A program made the translations under genes and the position numbers. A stretch of 64,000 bases of DNA from Emcibacteraceae bacterium. GTDB taxonomy: Bacteria; Pseudomonadota; Alphaproteobacteria; Sphingomonadales; Emcibacteraceae. Position 1 is the stretch's first letter; every line of letters starts with the position of its first letter. Under the pieces are notes generated by a model. It did not search any database and had not been told where the DNA came from. It was given only the letters and a program-made list of their open reading frames with translations. Location: NCBI GenBank assembly GCA_905612225.1, contig CAJQRG010000036.1, forward strand, positions 1 to 64,000. The letters are read 5' to 3'. Positions 32,541 to 43,205 of this stretch are shown here, in pieces.

Positions 32541-33458
32541 GTGCAAGATACAGTTAAAAAAAATCTCAAAATTGGAACCCGCGGCAGTAAACTCGCATTA
32601 GCGCAGGCCTATGAAGTAAAAAACTTACTTACAGCAGCACACGAGCACCTTAATCAAGAAAATATAAACATAATTGTCATGTCCACCAGAGGTGATCGTG
32701 TTCAAGATCAAAATTTAAGTGAGATTGGCGGTAAGGGGCTTTTTACCGAAGAAATAGAACGAGCCCTCTACGTCGGTGAAATTGATATTGCTGTTCACTC
32801 CCTCAAAGATATGCCAACTAAATTGCCTGATGGGCTCGAGCTGACTTGTTATCTTGAGCGCGAAGATGCCAGAGATGCCTTTCTTTCTGACAAAGCAACT
32901 ACATTAATGGACCTACCACAAGGCTCAGTAGTTGGTACATCCTCTTTGCGACGAAAGGCACAAGCGCTTGCGATAAGACCGGATCTTGAGATTGTTAATT
33001 TTCGCGGCAACGTACAAACTCGCCTAAAGAAACTTGATAATGGCGTTGCTGATGCCACTTTTCTCGCCATGGCAGGCTTAAATAGGCTTAATATTAATGA
33101 CCCTCGGATTAGTCCAATTGAGATAGGTGACATGATTCCAGCAGTTGCACAGGGTGCAATTACCATCGAAGTAGCTTGCAGTAACACCACTATGAAAACT
33201 TTGCTTCAGCCTCTCAATCATGAAGAAACAGAACTCCGGGTCCGGGCAGAGCGAGCGATGCTCGATATTCTTGACGGCTCTTGCAGAACACCTATTGCTG
33301 GACACGCCATCATAGCCGGAGATTTATTGTCTTTGAGCGGTTGTATCCTCAGTGAGAACGGCAAGGTAAGCTATTATGAGCAGATAAATGGTAACAAGAA
33401 TAACCCAGAAAAAATTGGTAAAGAGCTGGGAAAGAGAATAAAATGCGCATCCTGCTAA
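32541..33458 (+). CDS. hemC: Hydroxymethylbilane synthase (porphobilinogen deaminase)
   Basis: KIGTRGSKLALAQAYEV, GGKGLFTEEIERAL, DIAVHSLKDMPT, GTSSLRRKAQ; GTG start at 32541 preferred to the track start 32415. Confidence 0.95.
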   Translation: MQDTVKKNLKIGTRGSKLALAQAYEVKNLLTAAHEHLNQENINIIVMSTRGDRVQDQNLSEIGGKGLFTEEIERALYVGEIDIAVHSLKDMPTKLPDGLELTCYLEREDARDAFLSDKATTLMDLPQGSVVGTSSLRRKAQALAIRPDLEIVNFRGNVQTRLKKLDNGVADATFLAMAGLNRLNINDPRISPIEIGDMIPAVAQGAITIEVACSNTTMKTLLQPLNHEETELRVRAERAMLDILDGSCRTPIAGHAIIAGDLLSLSGCILSENGKVSYYEQINGNKNNPEKIGKELGKRIKCASC

Positions 33459-34153
33459 CCCGCCCTATTAATGACAGCCATCGGATAGAGCGTCAGCTAG
33501 GCCAATCAAAAGTTGACGTTTATATCGACCCTCTCATGCAGATAAAAAGTCTCAATGTGCTAAAAAACGACCCCTTAGATTGCCAAGCACTAGTTTTTAC
33601 AAGTGCCAATGGCGTGAGGGTATATTGTAAAGAGACACAAAAGTGTCCCCTTCCCATCTACGTGGTAGGAGATAATACCCGGGTAGCAGCCCTAAAGGCT
33701 GGGCTAAAAACCGTTATTAGCGCGGACGGTGACGTTAAAAAATTATGTGCAACAATCATTTTAAAATTAAATCCCTATGATGGACCTCTGCTTTACTTAA
33801 CTGGAAAACATGTGGCCGGAACTTTAAAAAAAGATCTTGAAGATGCTAACTTTCAAGTAAATCATCAGAAAATTTATACTGCAGTTGCCGCTCAAAAAAT
33901 TTCAATTAGCACTAAAAATTTATTAAAACAAAGGGCAATCGATTATATACCCTTTTATTCCCCGAGAAGCGCGCGTATATTTAGACAGTTAATAGAAGCC
34001 GAAGGCATAAACAATCTCCTTTCAGAGGCTTCAGCCCTTTGTATAAGCCATGAGGTAAGGAAAGAGATTTTATCGCTGGGCTGGAAAAGTATACTTACCG
34101 CGAAGGAACCTACACAAAATAGTATTTTTGAACTGATTAATATTAAGCTCTAG
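33443..34153 (+). CDS. hemD: Uroporphyrinogen-III synthase
   Basis: MRILLTRPINDSHRIERQL, ALVFTSANGVRVYCK, IPFYSPRSARIF; overlaps hemC 3' end. Confidence 0.9.
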   Translation: MRILLTRPINDSHRIERQLGQSKVDVYIDPLMQIKSLNVLKNDPLDCQALVFTSANGVRVYCKETQKCPLPIYVVGDNTRVAALKAGLKTVISADGDVKKLCATIILKLNPYDGPLLYLTGKHVAGTLKKDLEDANFQVNHQKIYTAVAAQKISISTKNLLKQRAIDYIPFYSPRSARIFRQLIEAEGINNLLSEASALCISHEVRKEILSLGWKSILTAKEPTQNSIFELINIKL

Positions 34154-34165
34154 GAACCCACTAAA

Positions 34166-35248
34166 ATGACCAAAGCTGAAAAAATTCTTCCAGGCATAAA
34201 ACCTAACAAGAAATCTCTACAAAAAAAATTGTGGTGGTCGGGACGCCTACTTTCTATATTTCTAGTTTTTATAATCGGAGCCGCCTTCAGTATTTATTTT
34301 ATGCCTGCACTTAAAGAAAGGCTTCCTATTCTTAAAGAGTGGGCCGGCGAAGTTTCTTCATCTAGTCAAGCAGATATAAGTCACGTTTTATCGACCCAAC
34401 AAGCTGAAATTAACGCCATAAAAACAACTACAGCAGACATTGTATTATCTCTTAATCAAAACCCCTCGGACCTTTCCGCACTTGAATTACGCGTTAAAGC
34501 CCTAGAAAAAAGTATCCGCGGCCTGACCAAAATCACCCATAAAACAACAGAAACCAGACTAAATTCTTTATCTACAAAGGAGCAATTTAGCAATGGCGGG
34601 ATCCAAATAGAAGAAAGTATTACTCAGATTGAAAAGCGTCTAATTAATCTTGAACAAGTTATCCAAAAAGATACTTCAGTCCCCTTGCTTAATTTAAAAA
34701 TAGCCGAACTAAAAACAAAGTTATTTGCCGGACTTCCTTACAAAACTGAGTTTCAGGCTGTTCTTGATCTTACAGAAAACAGTTCCCTGTCAGAGGCCTC
34801 CAACTTGCTTATGATCCTCAACCGCCTGTCGGCATCAACCTCCATAGGAATAATAACTGTTGCCCAGATCAGAAATGACTTTAATATTCTTATTCCTGAA
34901 CTTCTTAAGACTTTAAATTTAGACGAAACCGCCTCCTGGTGGCAAAATTCACTTACTGGAATTAAAAATATAATAACGGTGCGAAACATCAAAGGAACTT
35001 CATCAAATGATAACAGAATTGATAACCTCATTGCCGAAATAGAGGCGGAGTTGAGGGCTGCTAACGTTAAGGCCGCATTAACTATGGTTGCTCAATTACC
35101 AGCATCGTCAATGGTTTTTCTTAATCAGTGGACCCGCAAAGCTAAAGTTTGGCTTCAAGCTGAAGAGGATATACGCAACCTTGAATCAACCGCAGCAGAA
35201 CTTTATCTCTCAACTCCCCGATCTCCGAACCAAAAGATTATCTCATGA
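34166..35248 (+). CDS. Alphaproteobacterial mitofilin/Mic60-like inner-membrane protein
   Basis: One N-terminal TM (LLSIFLVFIIGAAFSIYFMPALKERL), long coiled-coil-like region, hemC-hemD-x-hemY position matching known bacterial Mic60 homologs. Confidence 0.75.
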   Translation: MTKAEKILPGIKPNKKSLQKKLWWSGRLLSIFLVFIIGAAFSIYFMPALKERLPILKEWAGEVSSSSQADISHVLSTQQAEINAIKTTTADIVLSLNQNPSDLSALELRVKALEKSIRGLTKITHKTTETRLNSLSTKEQFSNGGIQIEESITQIEKRLINLEQVIQKDTSVPLLNLKIAELKTKLFAGLPYKTEFQAVLDLTENSSLSEASNLLMILNRLSASTSIGIITVAQIRNDFNILIPELLKTLNLDETASWWQNSLTGIKNIITVRNIKGTSSNDNRIDNLIAEIEAELRAANVKAALTMVAQLPASSMVFLNQWTRKAKVWLQAEEDIRNLESTAAELYLSTPRSPNQKIIS

Positions 35249-36528
35249 CACGTCTTACGGCATACATACTACTAAGCCTCACAATCGCATTAGTTGCGTC
35301 GTGGTTTGCATCAAACCCAGGCCAAGTATTAATAGTCTGGCAAGAATGGGAGGTGCGGCTTAGCGTCGCAACATTGATATTTTTACTTATAATATATACG
35401 GCTTTTTTATGGTTATCAGTCTGGACTATGCGAAAATTAAATATTTTTACCTACTTTTCAAACCCAAGACGACTTGCCGCTAGGCGCGCTAGGGGCGAAA
35501 AAAATCTTGACCGAGCATGGTCCGCTTACGCACTTGAGGATTACAAGGAGTCCATAAAACTTGGTCTACGAGCAAGGTCGACCCTCGGTGACAGTGGTGA
35601 TGTATTGAGGCTTCTTGCCAGCGCAACACGTAACCAGTCCAAGGATAAAAACCTTTATCTCGACCAGTTAAAGTCCTCATTAGTCAGCGCACCGTGGGTA
35701 TTAAGCCAAGAGCTTGATAATAGCCTTAAGCAAAAGGCATGGCCTTCAGCAATGCTATTAGTGCGGGATATGCTTAAATCACACCCCAAAAATAAATTTC
35801 TGCTTAAACTCAACGTTTCTCTCTCTGCCCAGCTTGGTAACTGGCAGGAAGCAAAAGTAAGCCTTAGAAAGGCTATGAGAGAAAAGGGAGCCATAAAACC
35901 TGCGGAACAAAAACACCTGTCTGCAGTCATTAACTACTCCCTCGCGCTTGAAGAAAAGGCCGCTGGCAATAAAAACGAATGCATTAACCTTCTAAAGTCA
36001 GCACTTAAGAGCTCTCCCTCCTTTGCGCCGGCCGCACAACTTGGCGCACGTATTTATATTGATCAGGGTGATAAAAAATCTGCCGAAAAATTTTTAATCA
36101 ATATTTGGAAGAAAAACCCCAATAGTGAAATAGGAGACCTGCTTAAAAACCTTTTTCCCTCTGAAAGCAAAGGGGAAAGGTTTAGAAGACTAAAAACAGT
36201 TTCTAAGAGTGAGCCTACATTTTCAGAAACCTACCATCTACTCGCAGAGATTGCTATTTTGGCGGAGCAGTGGCCTGACGCGCAAAGCGCTCTTGAAAAA
36301 GTTATCGACTCTGGTCAGGCCAGTAAAAAAACTTATCAAACTTTAGCGCTCTTGGAACGCAAACAAAAAAGCGACAAGCAAGCCTCAGATAAACTTTTAG
36401 AAAGATCTGAGATAGTACCGTCTGATAACCACTGGTTTTGCTCTTCCTGCCAAAATTCCCCCATGCATTACACTGCAGTCTGTCAAAAGTGTGACACCTT
36501 TGATAAAATTAGTTGGTTTCGTCTCTAA
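35245..36528 (+). CDS. HemY N-terminal/TPR domain membrane protein with C-terminal zinc-ribbon
   Basis: Two N-terminal TMs, FSNPRRLAARRARGEKNLDRAWSAY; TPR-like helices; terminal HWFCSSCQNSPMHYTAVCQKCDTFDKISW. Confidence 0.85.
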   Translation: MTRLTAYILLSLTIALVASWFASNPGQVLIVWQEWEVRLSVATLIFLLIIYTAFLWLSVWTMRKLNIFTYFSNPRRLAARRARGEKNLDRAWSAYALEDYKESIKLGLRARSTLGDSGDVLRLLASATRNQSKDKNLYLDQLKSSLVSAPWVLSQELDNSLKQKAWPSAMLLVRDMLKSHPKNKFLLKLNVSLSAQLGNWQEAKVSLRKAMREKGAIKPAEQKHLSAVINYSLALEEKAAGNKNECINLLKSALKSSPSFAPAAQLGARIYIDQGDKKSAEKFLINIWKKNPNSEIGDLLKNLFPSESKGERFRRLKTVSKSEPTFSETYHLLAEIAILAEQWPDAQSALEKVIDSGQASKKTYQTLALLERKQKSDKQASDKLLERSEIVPSDNHWFCSSCQNSPMHYTAVCQKCDTFDKISWFRL

Positions 36529-36595
36529 CGTTTTCTACCTTCTTGGCTGATAAATTCGAAAAATATTTTTCCACACCTCAGTCTTAAATAAATAA

Positions 36596-37246
36596 TTAGC
36601 TTATTTCTTTAAATATTTTTTCTTGCCAATTATACTCACTTAAATTCCCGCTCTTTATGTCAAAGTACCAACCGTGAAGTTGCAAAATCTCACTTTTAAT
36701 TGCCTCCTTTATCCAAGGAAAACTAACAAGGTTATCAAGTGAAATAAGAATAGCGCGCTTTTCACAAGCTGATATTCTCGATGTTTCATTCATGATCTTT
36801 TTCTCTTCTTCTGTAAATTCACTGGCAGCCTTAACAATATTCATCCAAGGCCTAATAAAACTATACTCCTCAGCTTTTTCTATAGCTGGGGGCATCATCA
36901 ACGAACCAATTCCTCCACAGCCGCTGTGCCCCATTACAATAATATGCTCTACCTGAAGATGCTTGATTGCATATTCAATTGCAGCACTGGTACCGTGATA
37001 TTCGCTATCATCACTGCCTTCATCAAAAGGGGGAACAACATTTGCAACATTTCGAACCATGAAAAGTTCGCCAAGGGAGCTATTTGTTAATATTGCCGGA
37101 TGAACCCGACTATCACTACAGGCAACCATCATCACTTTAGGGTCTTGTTTTTTTCCAGAAACTTTTAACCATTCTTGATTTTCATCCTTTAAATAGTTAG
37201 TTCTAAATTCTCGGTATCCCGAAATTAGTTGATTATATACGTCCAT
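36596..37246 (-). CDS. Beta-class carbonic anhydrase
   Basis: VMMVACSDSRVHPAILTNSSLGELFMVRNVANVVPPFD, IIVMGHSGCGGI. Confidence 0.95.
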   Translation of the reverse strand: MDVYNQLISGYREFRTNYLKDENQEWLKVSGKKQDPKVMMVACSDSRVHPAILTNSSLGELFMVRNVANVVPPFDEGSDDSEYHGTSAAIEYAIKHLQVEHIIVMGHSGCGGIGSLMMPPAIEKAEEYSFIRPWMNIVKAASEFTEEEKKIMNETSRISACEKRAILISLDNLVSFPWIKEAIKSEILQLHGWYFDIKSGNLSEYNWQEKIFKEIS

Positions 37247-37335
37247 AATGCTTTCTTTTGTTGTTGTTTCAGTTTGATCTTAAATCATATTTTTATAATT
37301 GAATATTGATTTGTGTTAAAAACAAAAATAGAAGG

Positions 37336-37341
37336 TATAAT
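37336..37341 (+). promoter_or_regulatory. Putative sigma70 -10 element (TATAAT) for the desaturase gene
   Basis: Exact TATAAT about 36 bp before the ATG at 37377; weak -35 (GTGTTA, 17-bp spacer). Confidence 0.4.
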
Positions 37342-37376
37342 ACAACAACATAACTTTATGTATACCGGAGATAGAA

Positions 37377-38423
37377 ATGCCTGCACCCCACAATAGCAAA
37401 AGCTTCCCAATTCAGGAAAGTCGAGCACTGGTCGCCCATTTAATGGGCCGGAAAGCGCATATCTATTGGCTTGATTTACTTTCTAACTTAATACTTGGGT
37501 GGGGAGGATTCTATCTAGTCGTAGTTAGTCCCACTTTCTCAGCACTAAATATTGCCTCTTTTCTAGTTTCATCATTTGCGCTTTACCGTGTGGCTATTTT
37601 TATTCATGAAATCGTACATTTTAAAAAAGGATCCCTCAAAAACTTTGTTGCATTTTGGAATTTAATGGCAGGATTTCCATTATTAATTCCCTCATTTACA
37701 TATTATGGTGTTCATAACGATCACCATAAGCGCGATACATACGGGACAAATAATGATGGGGAATATCTTCCTTTTGGAGCCGAACAGGGTTGGAAAATCG
37801 TAGCTTATGTGTTTCTGTCAGTCATCTTACCCTTACTATTTTTAATAAGGTTTTTAATTCTAACTCCTATTTCATGGATTATTCCATCCATTGGCCGTTA
37901 CGCATGGGAGCACGCATCCTCACTGACTATTGATATAGCCTATCGTCGGCCGCCCCCAACTAAACTCGATGGTAAATTTTGGCGCCTTCAAGAAGTTTGC
38001 GCAACTATTTATGCTTGGGTTGGGGTTTTGCTAGTTTATACTGGCACACTGCCGATCAAACTTGCCATTACATGGTATCTAACAACGCTTTTTATATTTA
38101 CAATTAACAGTCTGCGAACTCTTGGCGCACATGCCTACCGCAACCCCGGTGACGTCAAAATGTCTGTAGCCGATCAATTTCTTGATAGTGTCGATATAAC
38201 CGGTGGTATTCTTGCGCCTTTCTGGGCCCCCGTTGGGCTGCGGTTTCATGCGACTCACCATCTTTTCCCGCAAATGCCTTACCATAACCTCGGAAAAGCC
38301 CACGCATTGCTGGTAAATAACTTATCAGATAATAGCCTATATTTATCAGCTACGCGCAATAATCTGTGGCACGCACTATCAACCCTTTGGCAGGATTCGT
38401 CCCTCAGCCAAAAAAACCACTGA
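37377..38423 (+). CDS. Membrane fatty acid desaturase
   Basis: His boxes HEIVH, HNDHHKRDTYG, HATHHLFP; multiple TM segments. Confidence 0.88.
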   Translation: MPAPHNSKSFPIQESRALVAHLMGRKAHIYWLDLLSNLILGWGGFYLVVVSPTFSALNIASFLVSSFALYRVAIFIHEIVHFKKGSLKNFVAFWNLMAGFPLLIPSFTYYGVHNDHHKRDTYGTNNDGEYLPFGAEQGWKIVAYVFLSVILPLLFLIRFLILTPISWIIPSIGRYAWEHASSLTIDIAYRRPPPTKLDGKFWRLQEVCATIYAWVGVLLVYTGTLPIKLAITWYLTTLFIFTINSLRTLGAHAYRNPGDVKMSVADQFLDSVDITGGILAPFWAPVGLRFHATHHLFPQMPYHNLGKAHALLVNNLSDNSLYLSATRNNLWHALSTLWQDSSLSQKNH

Positions 38424-38487
38424 GCTAACCCCCACCCTCTTTTTAACCCTTAGCGTGCCAGTGCCAAAAAATCCTCCGGCAGAATTT

Positions 38488-40005
38488 TCATACTGAACTT
38501 GTATTATGGATTTTAACGCCTGCGACTTTGTTAAGAAGATAAAGCCCCATCGTTAGTAAGACTATGCCTGGAAGAAAGACCAGATTGCTCTCGGTTAATC
38601 CTGCCATTACGTAAGAAATAACACAAATTGAACCATTAAATAACTCATATGGAAGTTGGGTTCTTACATGGTCAAGCTGGCTACACCCCGCTCCCGACGC
38701 TGACAAAATTGTTGTGTCGGATATCGGCGAACAGTGATCGCCAAACATTCCGCCAGAAAGAACTGCCCCAATAGATACATGCATGGGGGCCCCAAGTGCG
38801 TCGGCGACCACTATAATTAGTGGCATCATGATAGCATAAGTTCCCCAAGAAGACCCAGTAGCAAAGGACATCAATGCACCAAACAAGAAGGCAACCACTG
38901 GCAACAAAAAGGCGTAAAAGTTTCCCTCGGCCATCGAAATAATAAACTGCGCGGTTCCAAGATTTTTGCCCACTTCACTTAAGGACCACGCAAGCACCAA
39001 AATAATAAGAACGCTGGTCATACGGCTAACACCGCTGAAATATATGACCATACTTTCTTTAAAGGTTTTAACACCGTAAATAAGTAAAAGGGCTATGAGT
39101 GTCATTGCTGAATAAAAATAAGCACTAGAAAGGGCCCCGCGAAAAACAAGAGATGGCACTGGGTTTAGCGGAAAGCCAAATGGCGCCAGCAAAGAAAAAA
39201 GAACCCCGACCATCACAAGTAATGGCAACCACACGAAAATTGCTTTTGCCTTGGGGTGGGAAAGATTATCGGAAATTTCAAGTCCGCTGTCGTCACGAAG
39301 TACCTCTCTGGCCTGGGCCTGCTGTTCAGCATGGGCCATCGGGCCAAATTCATAACCAGAAAAGGCCACTAGAGGCACCATCATAATTGCAAACAGGGAG
39401 TAAAATTGAAAAGGTATCGCTGCCACATAAGCATCAAAGCTGCTTTCGTCCCTCCCTATTTCAAGGAATTCGCCCTCAATGAGACCCATTGAATAGACGC
39501 CCCAGCCAATAAAGGGTATCAGCACAGCAACCGGCGAAGCGGTAGTATCTATGATCCATGCCAATTTAACACGTGAAATTTTAAGCTTATCGGTAATCGG
39601 CCTGTAGATAGGTCCAACAATTAGCGGGGTACCTAAATCTGAAAAGAAAATCATTATACCTGTAGCCCATGTCGCTATTTGTGCTTTAAACCGGTTGGTG
39701 ATAATGTGGGTCATGCTAGAGGCAAACGCTACCGCTCCTCCCGATTTTTCCATCAGCGCTACGAGGCCGCCTATAAAACACATCAGTACAAGAATTCCTG
39801 ATTGGCTCGGTAAAAGCATTTGCGGAACAAAATAATCTGACACCATCAAACTTATGGTCATACCAGGATTATATCCGTTCAGTATTACTACTCCCGAAAA
39901 CACGCCAACAAAAAGGCCTATAATAACATTTTGTGACCACACTGCGATGGCTAGTGTAATTATTATTGGAAGGATAGAAATAAATCCATAATCTGTAGCT
40001 TCCAA
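38488..40005 (-). CDS. NhaC-family Na+/H+ antiporter-type transporter
   Basis: IIGLFVGVFSGVVILNGYNP, GGLVALMEKSGGAVAFA, LSGGMFGDHCSPISDTTILSASGAGCSQLDHVRTQLPYEL. Confidence 0.9.
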   Translation of the reverse strand: MEATDYGFISILPIIITLAIAVWSQNVIIGLFVGVFSGVVILNGYNPGMTISLMVSDYFVPQMLLPSQSGILVLMCFIGGLVALMEKSGGAVAFASSMTHIITNRFKAQIATWATGIMIFFSDLGTPLIVGPIYRPITDKLKISRVKLAWIIDTTASPVAVLIPFIGWGVYSMGLIEGEFLEIGRDESSFDAYVAAIPFQFYSLFAIMMVPLVAFSGYEFGPMAHAEQQAQAREVLRDDSGLEISDNLSHPKAKAIFVWLPLLVMVGVLFSLLAPFGFPLNPVPSLVFRGALSSAYFYSAMTLIALLLIYGVKTFKESMVIYFSGVSRMTSVLIILVLAWSLSEVGKNLGTAQFIISMAEGNFYAFLLPVVAFLFGALMSFATGSSWGTYAIMMPLIIVVADALGAPMHVSIGAVLSGGMFGDHCSPISDTTILSASGAGCSQLDHVRTQLPYELFNGSICVISYVMAGLTESNLVFLPGIVLLTMGLYLLNKVAGVKIHNTSSV

Positions 40006-40084
40006 GGCTTCCCTCCTATATATTTTTGATTATAGTAGCTTAATTAAAGCTTTAAGAAACAATAAAAATTTGGGAGACCCTCTG

Positions 40085-41686
40085 GTGAAACTTTTAATCA
40101 ACCTTTTTGTCCTTATAAGTGTGGCGAACATAATCGGCTGTTCACCTAATGACCTGGCAGAAGAACCTAAGGCTAAAGATCCCGACTATAGTATCACCTA
40201 TGACCTTCATGTTAAGGGCGGCACTATCGTAGATGGTTCTGGTAGTGCCCCCTTTGCGGGCGATATTTTGGTAAGTGGTGATAAAATAGTTTACGTAGGA
40301 CAAGTAACCTCATCAAAAATTAAGTCCCGCACCACTATCAACGCTACAGATAAAGTGATTTCCCCTGGCTTTATTGATGCTCATTCGCACGGTGACCCAC
40401 TTCAAAAAGACAACGATCTGCTCAGAAACTTTCTGCGCCAAGGTATAACCACAGTAGTGCTTGGACAGGATGGTACCAATCCAGGTTATTTCCCTAGCGG
40501 TGGTCCGGCGCGAGACGACGGAACATTCGCATCTTGGATTAAACAAGTTAATATTCAGGGCACAGGCCCCAATATAGCGACCCTTGTAGGACATGGGACT
40601 ATAAGAAGACTCTCTGGCGGTGGAGAAAAGGATAAAGTAACGCCAGAAGAGCAGGCTAGAATGGAACAATTACTCATAGACGGTATGAAGGCTGGGGCTT
40701 ACGGCCTCAACACTGGGCTTGAATATGTGCCTGGTCGTTATGCTGATCGCGAGGAGATGGTTGGGCTTGCTAAAGTAGTTGGTTCAAATGACGGCCTTAT
40801 TTCTAGTCATATTAGAAACGAGGATGACGATTTGGTCCAAGAAAGCATCGCCGAACTTCTAGAGCAGGGCAAATACGCGCGCGTCAATGCCTCACACATA
40901 AAAATTGTCTATGGTAAAACCAGAAAACAAGGAGACGAGGTTTTAAAACAGATCCGAGACGCTCGTGCCGCAGGCATTCAGGTTACAGCAGATGTCTACC
41001 CCTATCTCGCCAGCTTTGGTGATATGAGCTACCTCTATCCAGAATGGGCAAAAAGGGCCCCAGAGTTTAAGGAGGCGGCCATAAATCGTCGGGAAGAGTT
41101 TGAAGAATTTTTGCGCGTCAAAATCATCCGCCGTAATGGCGCCGGAGCTATTTTAATCTCTAGCGGTGAATATTCTGGCATGACACTTGCTGAAATCGTA
41201 GCCGTTACTGGTAAACGCCCAGAGGAACAAATTATTGATTTTGGTCATAACGGACCAGCTACGGCTCACTTCATTATGACCAAAGAAACTCAAGACGCCT
41301 TTATCACGGCCCCAGATGTTTCTATTTCAACCGACGGTAGCCCAACCATGCGTCACCCGAGATCCTTCGGTTCTTTTCCTAAGGTGATCGAAGAATATGT
41401 AGTACGTGATAAGGTCCTGAGCCTCGAGCTTGCAATTAATAAGATGACCGGCCAGACCGCCAAAATATTTGGCCTTAAAAGTCGTGGCCTGCTTAAGCAG
41501 GGTTTAGCTGCCGACATCTTAGTCATGGACATTAAGAATATAAAAGCCAATACCACGTGGACCAATATTTTTGCCACACCAAGTGGCTTTGATTATGTGA
41601 TAGTTAATGGTCATTTAACTGAGACCGCGGCAAAATCCTCTAAACCAACCTTCGGCCGAATTCTTCTAAAGCATAAAGGCGATTAA
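40085..41686 (+). CDS. N-acyl-D-amino-acid deacylase-like amidohydrolase, predicted lipoprotein
   Basis: MKLLINLFVLISVANIIGC lipobox; YDLHVKGGTIVDGSGSAPFAGDILVSGDKIVYVG, SPGFIDAHSHGD, AYGLNTGLEYVPGRYA; GTG start at 40085 preferred. Confidence 0.88.
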   Translation: MKLLINLFVLISVANIIGCSPNDLAEEPKAKDPDYSITYDLHVKGGTIVDGSGSAPFAGDILVSGDKIVYVGQVTSSKIKSRTTINATDKVISPGFIDAHSHGDPLQKDNDLLRNFLRQGITTVVLGQDGTNPGYFPSGGPARDDGTFASWIKQVNIQGTGPNIATLVGHGTIRRLSGGGEKDKVTPEEQARMEQLLIDGMKAGAYGLNTGLEYVPGRYADREEMVGLAKVVGSNDGLISSHIRNEDDDLVQESIAELLEQGKYARVNASHIKIVYGKTRKQGDEVLKQIRDARAAGIQVTADVYPYLASFGDMSYLYPEWAKRAPEFKEAAINRREEFEEFLRVKIIRRNGAGAILISSGEYSGMTLAEIVAVTGKRPEEQIIDFGHNGPATAHFIMTKETQDAFITAPDVSISTDGSPTMRHPRSFGSFPKVIEEYVVRDKVLSLELAINKMTGQTAKIFGLKSRGLLKQGLAADILVMDIKNIKANTTWTNIFATPSGFDYVIVNGHLTETAAKSSKPTFGRILLKHKGD

Positions 41687-41734
41687 GCTTTTGATAAAAC
41701 CTAAAAATATTTTCTTATATATAAAACAAAGTAA

Positions 41735-43063
41735 TTAACCGTTAAGGCGCCACTCTTTATAAGTATCTTGAAGTTGAAACAACCAATACGCTGTTTGCGC
41801 CACAATTGGACCAAAGGGCTTTCCCGCGTAATCAAGCCCATATGGCTCAAAAAGTTTATAACGCTCGTCACCATAAACGATGGCATTTGAAATAACCTCG
41901 CCACCTGCTATAGTAGATGTCATTCCAGAGCCTCCAAAACCTTGCGCATACCAAAAACCCGGTTCAAGTTGACCAATCTGGGGCATTTTATGAACTGGAT
42001 ATCCCATAAGCCCTCCCCATGCCACTGCTGCCCTGACGCCCCTCAATTGTGGGTAAACTCCGAACAAGTCATTTTTCATGATTTGCTCTAATTTTTTTCC
42101 TGCTGGTCTAAACATAGACACCCGTCCTCCCCAAAAGAGACTGGTATCATCAAAGGTTCTATAATAGTTAGATGAAAAACGATTATCACTAACCCCCCAC
42201 TTACCCTTTATTGCATCTTTTAGACGGTCCCCGATAGGCTCCGTAAGCATGACATAAGTTGCCACCGGCAAAGTAGCGGTAGACAATTTAAAATTCAAGG
42301 ACCCTATATAAGCGCTGCAACAAATCACTAACTCATCGACAGTAACTGAACCATTTTCTGTTAGAATTTTCCAACCATTTGTTGTTTTAGATATATTCAG
42401 TGCGGGAGAATTTTCAAAAACTCGCGCTCCACCCTTTTCTGCCTCCCTAGCAGAATGAATTGTATAATTAAGTGAATGCAGCTGGAATCCATTCGGCTTT
42501 AGAAATGCATCGTAATAGTGGTCAGAGTGATAATAATCACGAATTTTTTCTTTGGGCCAAAACTCATAATTTACACTCATAAGGTCATTCAAAAATTCAA
42601 CGTTTTTTTCGACCGTTCCTGGCTCATCAAACCACGAGACATCAAGAAGTCCCGGTATGTTATCCTTTAGTTTTTTTCCCTGGTTCCCAATACGCCGATT
42701 AATAATACCCATGGCATCCGTTGTAAGGCTTAAGAGTTCTCTTGCGTGGCATTCACCTACCCTCTTCACAATATCGCCTGCGCCTTGAGAATATCCGGGA
42801 CTAACAAACCCACCGTTGCGCCCTGAGGCGCCCCACCCAATTCGATTAGCTTCGATAAGAACCGCTTTTTCGCCTTTTTCGACTAAACTATGAAGTGTTG
42901 CAACGCCCGCCATGCCTCCACCAATTACGCAGACCTTCGCATTAATATCATCCGTTAGCGTTGGAAATTTGCCAGGGTTATAGAGAGTTCTTGAATAATA
43001 GCTATCAATATATTCACCTTTTTCTTCTGCATATTTATATCTTATAGGCATCGCTTTTCCCAT
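41735..43063 (-). CDS. FAD-dependent oxidoreductase (DadA/PuuB-like amino acid or polyamine oxidase)
   Basis: AKVCVIGGGMAGVATLHSLVEKGEKAVLIEANRIGWGASGRNGGFVSPGYSQG. Confidence 0.9.
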   Translation of the reverse strand: MGKAMPIRYKYAEEKGEYIDSYYSRTLYNPGKFPTLTDDINAKVCVIGGGMAGVATLHSLVEKGEKAVLIEANRIGWGASGRNGGFVSPGYSQGAGDIVKRVGECHARELLSLTTDAMGIINRRIGNQGKKLKDNIPGLLDVSWFDEPGTVEKNVEFLNDLMSVNYEFWPKEKIRDYYHSDHYYDAFLKPNGFQLHSLNYTIHSAREAEKGGARVFENSPALNISKTTNGWKILTENGSVTVDELVICCSAYIGSLNFKLSTATLPVATYVMLTEPIGDRLKDAIKGKWGVSDNRFSSNYYRTFDDTSLFWGGRVSMFRPAGKKLEQIMKNDLFGVYPQLRGVRAAVAWGGLMGYPVHKMPQIGQLEPGFWYAQGFGGSGMTSTIAGGEVISNAIVYGDERYKLFEPYGLDYAGKPFGPIVAQTAYWLFQLQDTYKEWRLNG

Positions 43064-43205
43064 GATTTCTAGGCGCCGGCTTCATTTTAAATCTGCATTG
43101 TATAAATTAGTTTATAACAAACAGAAAATAAACGTAATATACTTTTAAGATACCAATAAGAAAATTGTGCTGCTAAAGAGAAATTTTCCTCTTTATATGT
43201 AGCCC

